In this document: positions 8,904-14,285 of the stretch, one piece after another | Layout: the number at the start of each line of letters is the position of its first letter | Position numbering within the stretch: position 1 is the stretch's first letter | Assembly (NCBI GenBank): GCA_031276375.1 | Contig: JAISNE010000296.1 | Span: 1 to 17,320, forward strand | Length of the DNA stretch: 17,320 nucleotides | Direction of reading: 5' to 3' | Origin: Accumulibacter sp. | GTDB lineage: Bacteria > Pseudomonadota > Gammaproteobacteria > Burkholderiales > Rhodocyclaceae | Program-made: the position numbers and the translations under genes | The notes under the pieces: generated by a model | Databases searched by the model: none | Told to the model about the DNA's origin: nothing | Seen by the model: only the letters and a program-made list of their open reading frames with translations

Positions 8904-9155
8904 TTACGCCGCCTTGGCGCCGGGTGCGGCAGCCTGGCGACGCTCTTTTTTGCGGGCGGCAATCCAAGCCTCCACCTCGTCCGCATCCCAGCCAACGCGA
9001 CGCGGCGACACGCGGAAGCGACGTGGGAACTCGTTGCGCTTCTCCATGTTCAGGATGGTGCGGGCGCACATGGGCACCTTGGCGAGGACTTGCTCGTGGC
9101 TGTAGATGCGCTGGCCTTCTTGGCCCGCGCCTGCTTCATTCTTTGTTTCGGTCAT
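8904..9155 (-). CDS. AlpA-family regulator/excisionase-like protein 2
   Basis: Encodes 83 residues. The core (ARTILNMEKRNEFPRR then VGWDADEVEAWIAARK) closely matches the neighbouring gene at 8665, so the two are tandem paralogues. Residues of about 1-15 form a polar, non-conserved N-terminus. I chose the ATG at 9155 because AAGGA lies about 8 bases upstream; the frame is open to 9230 but without a better start. It probably binds DNA at the integrase/att region or at an island promoter. Which of the pair is excisionase and which is transcription factor cannot be told from sequence. Confidence 0.8.
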   Translation of the reverse strand: MTETKNEAGAGQEGQRIYSHEQVLAKVPMCARTILNMEKRNEFPRRFRVSPRRVGWDADEVEAWIAARKKERRQAAAPGAKAA

Positions 9156-9182
9156 TTCGGAATCCTTATAGTTCGTGTAGTT

Positions 9183-9227
9183 GCCTGCTGATGCCCATGA
9201 TTGCAAACGTCGTGAGCACCAGCAGGC
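9183..9227. repeat. Inverted repeat between the methyltransferase gene and the AlpA pair
   Basis: GCCTGCTG (9183-9190) and CAGCAGGC (9220-9227) are perfect 8-bp inverse copies, separated by 29 bp. They fill most of the 84-bp gap between the methyltransferase stop and the regulator start. No T-run follows on the minus strand, so termination is uncertain. An operator is equally possible. Confidence 0.4.
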
Positions 9228-9239
9228 CATGATTTCCGA

Positions 9240-11354
9240 TTACGCGACTTGCCCCATGAAGGCCGCTTCGTGGCGGAAGTTCGCCCGCACAAGGGCTTCT
9301 GCCTGCACCGGCGACACGCTGTTTCCGCACATGCGAACCTGCGCGGTGGTCGTCAGCGGAACGCGGGGAACGGCCAGAGGGTCGGCAACCTGTATGCCCT
9401 CGCTGAAGAGCAGCAGCGGGTCTGGGATCTCGTGGATGATGTAGCTGTCTGGGAACGCCTGGGCGCGGTACAGCTCGCGCGCTTTCAGCATCCGCAGCGT
9501 GATGTCCACCAGCACCCGCCAGATGCCGTCGTAGCTCATCAGTACCAGGTCGGCAGGCTCGGGGAAGTGCTCGGGCAGATGTTCGTGTAGCAGCGCGGCG
9601 CAGCGCCTGGCCTTCTCGCGGTGCTCGGGAGAAAGGCGGTCCGCCGGAACCTGAACCGATTGCACCAGGCCAATGCGCGCCTTGGTCGTTACTGTGGGCA
9701 TTGGCCTGACGCACCCTGAATCCTGGCCTCCCTCGCTGTAATACTGGACGAGGCAGGCCGTCACCAGGCGCTGATTGCTGCCAGATGCGGTGATCGTGGA
9801 AATAGGTGCGCTGGCCGGCCGCCCGTCGCCGTCGTAGAACCCGCCGTTCGCCTGCTCGAAGAAGGCCGACGCGAGCGCGCTGGGAACGCTGCTGGCCGTC
9901 ACCGAGTTGAGCGGGGTTCCAAGGCTGCGGACGCCGCTGCTCCACCGCTTCGCGCCGGTGCTGCGCGATTCCCCGTGCCCCATGTCGATCAGGTTGGCGT
10001 GTTCGCCCCGGTTCGCGCCCGTCACCGTCGGCAGTGGCTCGGCCGGCGTGCTGCCGGCCCGGTCGCCGTGGTGCGTGAAGTGGACCAGATGCGCGGCTAC
10101 CAGGGCGTGCTTGTTCGCCGTCACGACGGTGCCCAGCGGTGCCTCGATGTCCTGCGTGCGCGGCTGCTGGCCTTCACGCTCTCCGTAGCCGATGGTGACG
10201 AGGTGTGCTCCTACCATCGCGTGGTGCGTGCCGCCGGCGGAGATAGTCGAAAGCGGCTGCTCGATGCTGTGGCCGCCCATGTGGGCGTCGCTGGTTCCGC
10301 GTAGCGGGGCCAAGGTCGGCGCGACAACGGAAAAGTGTCCGCCCTTCACCTGGGCGCAGACAGTGCGCAGTGGCGCGTCGGCAGGCATGGTGCGCTGGTT
10401 GCTGGCATTGGCGTGCTCGGTGAGGAACGGCGCCAGGGCCGGTGCCACGATAGCGCGGTGGTTCTCCGTGGTGAGCGTGCCGGTCGTCACGGTCGGCAAC
10501 GGCTCATCAGCCGCTGCGCCGGCATGGCCGGTGGTGTTGGTGACGATGAACGGCTTGGCGCTTGCCAGGACGTGGCGATACAGGCCCTTGGCGATGCGCC
10601 GATGGGTATTCACCGCCAATGGCTTCTTGCGGTCGAAGATGCTCTCGGCGGGCAGGCTGAAGTCGATGCACTCGGCAGCGGTGCGGTACGGCGCCAAGGA
10701 TCCGGCGATCACTTCGCGCGAGGTAGGCTCGCCGTGGGTCTGTTCAGGCCAAATGATGGGCAGGCCATCGCGGCGCGCCACCAGGAAGAGGCGCTTGCGG
10801 ATGGTCGGGGCGCCGTTGTCGCACGCGCGCATTTCGCGCCAATCCACCTTGTAGCCGTGCTGGCGCAACTGCCGAATGAAGCTATCGAAGGTCTTGCCCT
10901 TGCGCTTCTGGTCTGGGTAGAGCTTGCCGTCCTCGCCGACGACGACCGGCCCCCAGGTCTGAAATTCCTCGACGTTTTCCAGCATGATGACGCGCGGGCG
11001 GCAGAGCGCCGCCCAGCGCATCGTGACCCAGGCCAGCCCGCGAATCTCCTTGGAAACCGGCGTGCCGCCCTTGGCCTTCGAGAAGTGCTTGCAGTCCGGC
11101 GACAGCCAGACCAAGCCCACGGGCTGATTGCCAGTTACTTCGATGGGATCCACATCCCAGACACTTTCGCAAAGGTGCTTGGTGTAGGGGTGATTCAGCG
11201 CGTGCATCGCCAGGGCTTCGGGGTCGTGGTTGATGGCGATGTCCACCGGGCGCCCGAACGCGGCTTCCAGCCCGGTCGAGGTTCCGCCGCCGCCAGCGAA
11301 GTTGTCGATGATGAGTTCGCTGGGGAACGGCAAGGCGAGTTGCGTGCGCTGCAT
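9240..11354 (-). CDS. DNA cytosine-C5 methyltransferase with repeat-rich recognition region
   Basis: Encodes 704 residues, nearly twice the ~350-420 of ordinary cytosine-C5 methyltransferases. Motif I is FAGGGGTSTGLE (19-30). The catalytic loop is SPDCKHFSKAKGG (85-97) with the probable nucleophile C88; here PDC replaces the textbook PPC/APC, as in phage-type enzymes. Motif VI is ENVEEF (126-131), motif VIII is TIRKRLFLV (184-192), and the C-terminal motif is RMCGNSVSP (674-682), which places the target base pocket. Between motifs VIII and IX, residues of about 281-565 hold eight degenerate copies of a unit based on PLxTVT. The start is the ATG at 11354 with GAAGGAG 8 bases upstream. No cognate restriction gene is seen nearby, so it is probably an orphan protecting the island from host restriction, or epigenetic in role. 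Confidence 0.93.
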   Translation of the reverse strand: MQRTQLALPFPSELIIDNFAGGGGTSTGLEAAFGRPVDIAINHDPEALAMHALNHPYTKHLCESVWDVDPIEVTGNQPVGLVWLSPDCKHFSKAKGGTPVSKEIRGLAWVTMRWAALCRPRVIMLENVEEFQTWGPVVVGEDGKLYPDQKRKGKTFDSFIRQLRQHGYKVDWREMRACDNGAPTIRKRLFLVARRDGLPIIWPEQTHGEPTSREVIAGSLAPYRTAAECIDFSLPAESIFDRKKPLAVNTHRRIAKGLYRHVLASAKPFIVTNTTGHAGAAADEPLPTVTTGTLTTENHRAIVAPALAPFLTEHANASNQRTMPADAPLRTVCAQVKGGHFSVVAPTLAPLRGTSDAHMGGHSIEQPLSTISAGGTHHAMVGAHLVTIGYGEREGQQPRTQDIEAPLGTVVTANKHALVAAHLVHFTHHGDRAGSTPAEPLPTVTGANRGEHANLIDMGHGESRSTGAKRWSSGVRSLGTPLNSVTASSVPSALASAFFEQANGGFYDGDGRPASAPISTITASGSNQRLVTACLVQYYSEGGQDSGCVRPMPTVTTKARIGLVQSVQVPADRLSPEHREKARRCAALLHEHLPEHFPEPADLVLMSYDGIWRVLVDITLRMLKARELYRAQAFPDSYIIHEIPDPLLLFSEGIQVADPLAVPRVPLTTTAQVRMCGNSVSPVQAEALVRANFRHEAAFMGQVA
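9660..10514 (-). repeat. Eight degenerate protein repeats inside the methyltransferase
   Basis: Each unit begins with a variant of PLxTVT (prolines at residues 285, 328, 367, 406, 440, 481, 517 and 551), in several units followed after about ten residues by H-x-hydrophobic-V and a Gly-rich loop. Spacing is 34-43 residues. The copies diverge strongly, so this is an old protein-level repeat, not a fresh DNA duplication. It lies where the target-recognition domain is expected. Confidence 0.75.
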
Positions 11355-11369
11355 CTGGGTGGCTCCTTC

Positions 11370-11397
11370 AAAAACAAGGGGCGCTCGATGGCGCCCC
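11370..11397 (-). terminator. Intrinsic terminator or attenuator just before the methyltransferase gene
   Basis: On the minus strand GGGGCGC (11397-11391) pairs with GCGCCCC (11384-11378) around a 6-nt loop, followed by TTGTTTTT. The hairpin sits only about 16 bases before the methyltransferase ATG. It would end transcripts arriving from ssb, or act as a leader attenuator, because there is no room for a promoter between it and the gene. Confidence 0.7.
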
Positions 11398-11467
11398 TGG
11401 GGTGTTGGAATTGACGGGATAGGCCTGCGCGGCTGGCCTGCACGTTGATGAAGCGGACGTGCGCCAC

Positions 11468-11536
11468 TCAATCAAAAGGGATGTCGTCGTCCATGTCAGC
11501 AAAGCCGCCGGACGACGGGGCCGACTGGGCCGGGCG
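11468..11536 (-). pseudogene. Detached SSB C-terminal tail behind an in-frame amber codon
   Basis: Directly after the TAG at 11539-11537 the same frame continues for 22 codons and ends FADMDDDIPFD before TGA. This is the conserved acidic tip (DDDIPF) of bacterial single-stranded DNA-binding proteins, which recruits partner proteins. No frameshift is needed to join it to the SSB body; one CAG-to-TAG change would explain the break. It is either a nonsense mutation, a sequence error, or a readthrough site. Confidence 0.8.
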
Positions 11537-11989
11537 CTACGCCGGCGGCGCGTTGCGCGCGGACGGCCTAGCTGCCTGCTGACGGCTACCGCCCTGCTGG
11601 CGCGGCGGAGCATCGCCGCCGTTGTGGTAGCCGCCGCCTTCACCGCCACCATCACGCCCGCCGAGCATCTGCATCTGGTCGCCGATGATTTCGGTGCTGT
11701 AGCGGTCTTGCCCCGTCTCCTTGTCCTGCCACTTGCGGGTTTTCAGGCGGCCCTCGACATAGACAGATTTACCCTTGCGCAGGTACTCGCCGGCGACTTC
11801 AGCCAGCCGGTTGTAGAAGACGACGCGGTGCCATTCGGTGTCCTCGCGCTTCTCGCCGCTGGCCTTGTCTTTCCAGGAGGAGGTGGTGGCGATGGACACG
11901 TTGCAAATCGCGCTGCCGTCCGGTGTGTAGCGCACCTCGGGGTCGCGCCCGAGGTTGCCCACCAAAATCACCTTGTTCACAGATGCCAT
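11537..11989 (-). CDS. ssb: Single-stranded DNA-binding protein, truncated by amber codon
   Basis: Encodes 150 residues as read, 173 if the amber were read through. The N-terminal OB fold is complete ([21 protein letters not shown], then [21 protein letters not shown] and [12 protein letters not shown]), covering about residues 1-110, and is followed by a Gly/Gln-rich linker. The usual acidic tip is missing from this product but lies in the same frame just past the TAG (see the feature at 11468-11536). A tail-less SSB binds DNA but cannot recruit primase, RecQ, RecO, exonuclease I and similar partners. The chromosome presumably has its own ssb; this copy belongs to the island, as in many ICEs and phages. 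The Shine-Dalgarno region is A-rich (AGAAAAGAAAAG) without a clear GGAG. Confidence 0.92.
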   Translation of the reverse strand: MASVNKVILVGNLGRDPEVRYTPDGSAICNVSIATTSSWKDKASGEKREDTEWHRVVFYNRLAEVAGEYLRKGKSVYVEGRLKTRKWQDKETGQDRYSTEIIGDQMQMLGGRDGGGEGGGYHNGGDAPPRQQGGSRQQAARPSARNAPPA

Positions 11990-12022
11990 GCTGTCTTTTC
12001 TTTTCTCGTGTTGTGGCCGCCG

Positions 12023-12256
12023 TCAGTGCGCGCGCTGTCTGCGCACGAACTCGGCGGCCAGGTTGCGGGCGGCTTCGTCGTGGGGAAGCCGCCCCGTGTC
12101 CATCATTCCGTTGCGCCAGCCGTGCCAGTAGGACTTGCTCTTGACGTTGAAAGGCTCCGGCTCGCCGTGCAGGCCGGCGAGGTAGCCGGCCACGCATTCG
12201 CCCTCGTCGATGACGGCCAGCTCGGTGATGGACGAAAGGGGTCGGTATTCGCTCAT
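12023..12256 (-). CDS. Small accessory protein, unknown function
   Basis: Encodes 77 residues. The central stretch GYLAGLHGEPEPF followed by SKSYWHGWRNGMMD is a Gly/Trp-rich pattern that vaguely recalls the ribosome modulation factor type (GxxAGxxG then GWxxG), but the match is too weak to name. The ATG at 12256 overlaps the stop of the small gene at 12253 by an ATGA junction, which supports coupled translation. ssb follows after 33 bp. I do not recognise a family with confidence. Confidence 0.6.
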   Translation of the reverse strand: MSEYRPLSSITELAVIDEGECVAGYLAGLHGEPEPFNVKSKSYWHGWRNGMMDTGRLPHDEAARNLAAEFVRRQRAH

Positions 12257-12387
12257 CCGGCCAGCCTCCCGCCGTCCGGCACGCCGAAGCGCGCGGCCAG
12301 CTCCTGATTCAGACGGAAGAGCAGTGCATCCGTCGCGGCCCGTTCGTTGAGGCCTTGGGCAGCGACAGGCCGGCGGCTAGTCATCAT
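12253..12387 (-). CDS. Small 44-residue open frame linking two genes
   Basis: Encodes 44 residues (MMTSRRPVAAQGLNERAATD at the start, FGVPDGGRLAG at the end), mostly helical and charged with no recognised domain. It is supported by context, not by homology: its start overlaps the previous gene's end by about 11 bases, its TGA overlaps the next ATG (ATGA), and GGGGTGG precedes its start. An alternative start is the second ATG at 12384. Confidence 0.5.
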   Translation of the reverse strand: MMTSRRPVAAQGLNERAATDALLFRLNQELAARFGVPDGGRLAG

Positions 12388-12739
12388 CGCCACCCCGTTG
12401 CAGGCATTTCAGCGTCACGCCATCGGGCGCCTTGATGACCAGGGACGGCTGGAAGCCGTTGCGGTAGTCCTGGGCCTCGATTCGCATTGGCCAGCGCGGG
12501 AAATCGCGGTCTTCGGCGTCCGGGTCATAGTTGGCGACACCGATCAGCCAGCTTCCGCTGTTGCCGGGGCAGTACTGGCCGGTGACGACCACGCCGAGCT
12601 GCGGCTGGCCGTCGATGGTCGGGCCAAGCACCAGGTATTCAATCGGCTTGCCGCTGGCGCAGTTGTTGTAGTCGTCCTTGAAGTGCTCGACTTCGCCGAA
12701 GGTATCGTCGCTGTAGCCCTCGAATCGCATAATTGGCAT
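12377..12739 (-). CDS. Accessory protein of unknown function, about 120 residues
   Basis: Encodes 120 residues from the ATG at 12739 (MPIMRFEGYSDDTFGEVEH), preceded by AGGAGAG at the proper distance. Composition is balanced and acidic, with alternating hydrophobic and polar stretches (EYLVLGPTIDGQPQLGVVV, SWLIGVANYDPD) that suggest a soluble beta-rich fold. No signal peptide, membrane segment or catalytic motif is visible. The frame is open further upstream, but those codons overlap the membrane protein gene at 12772. The 3' end overlaps the next small gene by 11 bp. Not recognised; the genomic setting suggests an ICE/phage-type accessory gene. Confidence 0.65.
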   Translation of the reverse strand: MPIMRFEGYSDDTFGEVEHFKDDYNNCASGKPIEYLVLGPTIDGQPQLGVVVTGQYCPGNSGSWLIGVANYDPDAEDRDFPRWPMRIEAQDYRNGFQPSLVIKAPDGVTLKCLQRGGDDD

Positions 12740-12771
12740 GGTTCTCTCCTTGAAGGTTGGTGTGTGGCGCC

Positions 12772-12951
12772 TCAGTCGCGCACGAACTTGTAGGAACCCA
12801 TCGCCAGCAGCATCAGCAACGCCCAGGGGCAATGCCATGAACCGCTCATCTGGTAGAGCTTGGTGGTCGTCCAGGCGCAGGCGACGATCAGGACGATGTT
12901 CTTGACCATCACCATCAGGCCGAGCAGTAGCTCAGGGGTGTATTTCTCCAT
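12772..12951 (-). CDS. Small two-helix membrane protein
   Basis: Encodes 59 residues beginning MEKYTPELLLGLMVMV. Two hydrophobic segments are visible, about residues 8-28 and 39-52, separated by a short polar turn (TTTKLYQMSGSWHC), with a basic C-terminus (YKFVRD). That gives a small hairpin membrane protein with both ends on the same side. AAGGAAAG lies about 6 bases before the ATG. Its start overlaps the end of the upstream frameshifted gene by 20 bp. Size and topology resemble phage holins or small ICE membrane proteins, but no family can be named. Confidence 0.6.
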   Translation of the reverse strand: MEKYTPELLLGLMVMVKNIVLIVACAWTTTKLYQMSGSWHCPWALLMLLAMGSYKFVRD

Positions 12952-13244
12952 CGGTCTTTCCTTCTGGCGGCCACTGGCCGCCGAGTCGTTTAATCAGGTG
13001 GCGCACGCCGCGTCGGCGCTCGTTCGTGCCGCGCACGACCCACAGGCCGGTGCCGGGCCAGAAATCGACGACCAGGCCGGCGGTCGACACGACCAGGTGC
13101 GCGCCGCCGTTCTTGGACTCGAAGGGGATGCCGGCGTCCGTCAAGGTTCTCGGCCGAGGCGTCGCGGTTGCCGGCGCGCTTGCGCTGGCTGTCTTCCTTC
13201 AGCGCGGGCTTCACGTCGCGCCAGTAGTCGCCCATGTCACCCAT
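12932..13244 (-). pseudogene. Frameshifted small gene (about 100 codons)
   Basis: Two frames make one protein. The 5' frame starts at 13244 with an excellent Shine-Dalgarno (AGGAGGTG) and reads MGDMGDYWRDVKPALKEDSQ onward to about SAEN. The 3' frame continues as LTDAGIPFESKNGGAHLVV, VDFWPGTGLWVVRGT and ends GEIHP at 12932. The total of 313 bp is one base more than a multiple of three. The shift falls within about 13141-13152 (minus strand GAGAACCTTGAC), most simply by one extra base. I recall this layout (basic helical N-terminus, then a small NGGAH-containing domain) from hypothetical island proteins, but have no function for it. A mutation, a sequencing error and a programmed shift are all possible. 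There is no long homopolymer at the site. Confidence 0.65.
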
Positions 13245-13539
13245 GACGCACCTCCTGTCCGGCGCGGCTTTCGTCCGGGCGCAGTCTGGATTCCGAAACG
13301 GGATACCAAGGGGAGCTGGAATTGACCAGATAGCGCGCGCCTCTCGCATAGAGGGCGCAGGGTTGCTCCGGACGGTAGAAGCCGGTGATGCGAAACCGGA
13401 ACTCGACGCCATACGGGTTTGTGTAGATCACACAGTCGCCCGCCTTGAAGCGCAGGGGCTGTCCGTTCTCGGGTGCGAATGGCTTTTCGGCATCGTGCCG
13501 CGCTACGACTTCCGCTACCCATTCGTGGTGGCTGCTCAT
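13237..13539 (-). CDS. Accessory protein of unknown function, 100 residues
   Basis: Encodes 100 residues. The middle part (FKAGDCVIYTNPYGVEFRFR then ITGFYRP) looks like a small beta-barrel, followed by ARYLVNSSSPWYPV and a charged tail. No catalytic or membrane signature is seen. The ATG at 13539 overlaps the upstream stop in ATGA, and its own stop overlaps the start of the frameshifted gene by 8 bp. It is thus embedded in a tightly packed operon. Not recognised. Confidence 0.65.
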   Translation of the reverse strand: MSSHHEWVAEVVARHDAEKPFAPENGQPLRFKAGDCVIYTNPYGVEFRFRITGFYRPEQPCALYARGARYLVNSSSPWYPVSESRLRPDESRAGQEVRHG

Positions 13540-13979
13540 GCGTGTGGCTCCTTGGCTGTTTCCAGCAGCGCCAGCGCGGCCTTGATGGCACCAGGCGTAG
13601 CATGTGCTGGGTCTGGGCAGTCAGCATCTGGCATGCGGATAAAACCAAGTTCGATGCCATTGGTAATGAACTGATCGGCTTCTGCAAGCGCCTGCACGCA
13701 CTGGGATAAGGGCCCTGCAAGCAAGCGTCGCACCTCTTTCAGTTCGTGGTTACGGCAGGCGCTATCGACAAAAACCCGATGCTTCTTGCTGTCGCCGACA
13801 AAGGCGTCGGCTGCCGCCCTGGTGAGATAGACTCGCCCGGTATAGCGCCAAACCCATTCGTAGCCGGTTTGCGTCCAGCCATCGGGTTCTTTGCCGAAGC
13901 GTCGGTAGTAGCGGTCAAGAACGCGGGTCATATGGCTGTCAGCCAAGCCGCCATCCATGCCCCCGTTAATCCAGCCCAC
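13536..13979 (-). CDS. Accessory protein of unknown function, possibly truncated at the N-terminus
   Basis: Encodes up to 147 residues from a GTG at 13979. Alternative starts are ATG at 13958 and 13931 (MTRVLDRYYRRFGKEPDGW). The sequence is soluble and Trp/Tyr-rich at the N-terminus (WTQTGYEWVWRYTGRVYLTR), then helical. The frame is open and protein-like further upstream (TGIDLDYATTVGWINGG) to a stop at 14019-14021, which lies inside the inverted-repeat element. The original 5' end may therefore have been cut off when that element arrived. No good Shine-Dalgarno decides the start. The 3' end is coupled to the next gene by ATGA. Function not recognised. Confidence 0.6.
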   Translation of the reverse strand: MGWINGGMDGGLADSHMTRVLDRYYRRFGKEPDGWTQTGYEWVWRYTGRVYLTRAAADAFVGDSKKHRVFVDSACRNHELKEVRRLLAGPLSQCVQALAEADQFITNGIELGFIRMPDADCPDPAHATPGAIKAALALLETAKEPHA

Positions 13980-14011
13980 CGTTGTCGCGTAATCAAGGTC
14001 GATACCGGTAA

Positions 14012-14110
14012 CTAGTAGTCAGTCATGCTGAAAAGAAACGACTCGATGGGCAGGTTTTCAGCGAGAAATCACGTCAACGATTGTGTCAAATCAATGTGAC
14101 TGACTACTAG
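14012..14110. mobile_element. MITE-like 99-bp element with perfect 14-bp terminal inverted repeats
   Basis: CTAGTAGTCAGTCA (14012-14025) and TGACTGACTACTAG (14097-14110) are exact inverse copies. If the outermost palindromic CTAG is a 4-bp target duplication, the element is 91 bp with 10-bp ends. Inside, GCTGAAAA (14027-14034) and TTTTCAGC (14055-14062) form a second inverted repeat. It interrupts a transposase-like frame on the right side and borders a possibly truncated gene on the left. It carries no gene of its own. Confidence 0.6.
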
Positions 14111-14200
14111 CCTCTCCGTGCGCGACAGGAATGCTTTCTTGCACGTCTTCCGGCTGTGTTTCTCGAATCCCTTCACCGTTGCGAATGTCTGTTGCTTCAT
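14069..14200 (-). pseudogene. N-terminal fragment of an IS5-family-like transposase
   Basis: From the ATG at 14200 (GGAAAG upstream) the frame reads MKQQTFATVKGFEKHSRKTC then KKAFLSRTERLV. This resembles the first ~33 residues of IS5-type transposases, which typically read MKQ-TFA ... RKTR ... FLERMERLVPW. Exactly at the inverted-repeat boundary (14110) the similarity ends, and ten unrelated codons lead to a stop at 14069. The rest of the transposase, including the DDE residues, is absent. The assignment comes from recalled family patterns, not a search. Confidence 0.5.
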
Positions 14201-14235
14201 GGCTTTCCTCTCTTTGAATTGCTTTCCTCAACTTC

Positions 14236-14250
14236 TATCATGACATGATA
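14236..14250. promoter_or_regulatory. 15-bp perfect palindrome
   Basis: TATCATGACATGATA is a perfect odd palindrome centred on 14243. It lies between the helicase stop and the transposase fragment start, in the AT-rich tract 14200-14285 that otherwise holds no gene. It could be an operator or part of the IS end. No further support. Confidence 0.35.
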
Positions 14251-14285
14251 ATTACGACTATGCGACAGGCTTATTCAGTGTTTCC

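Noticed and set aside
9660..10514. A possible CRISPR-like or DNA tandem repeat array
   Set aside because: The periodicity is at the protein level only. Units vary in length and share no identical DNA repeat, so it is coding repeat, not an array.
10335..11414. A 359-codon plus-strand frame opposite the methyltransferase
   Set aside because: Antisense shadow of a gene with all catalytic motifs; no domain of its own.
11195..11467. A 90-codon frame starting at a GTG right after the ssb stop
   Set aside because: It runs through the terminator hairpin and into the methyltransferase in another frame, with R/S/P-rich low-complexity sequence.
11537..11989. A frameshift as the cause of the shortened SSB
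   Set aside because: The tail ending DIPFD is exactly 23 codons further in the same frame, so a single stop codon is sufficient.
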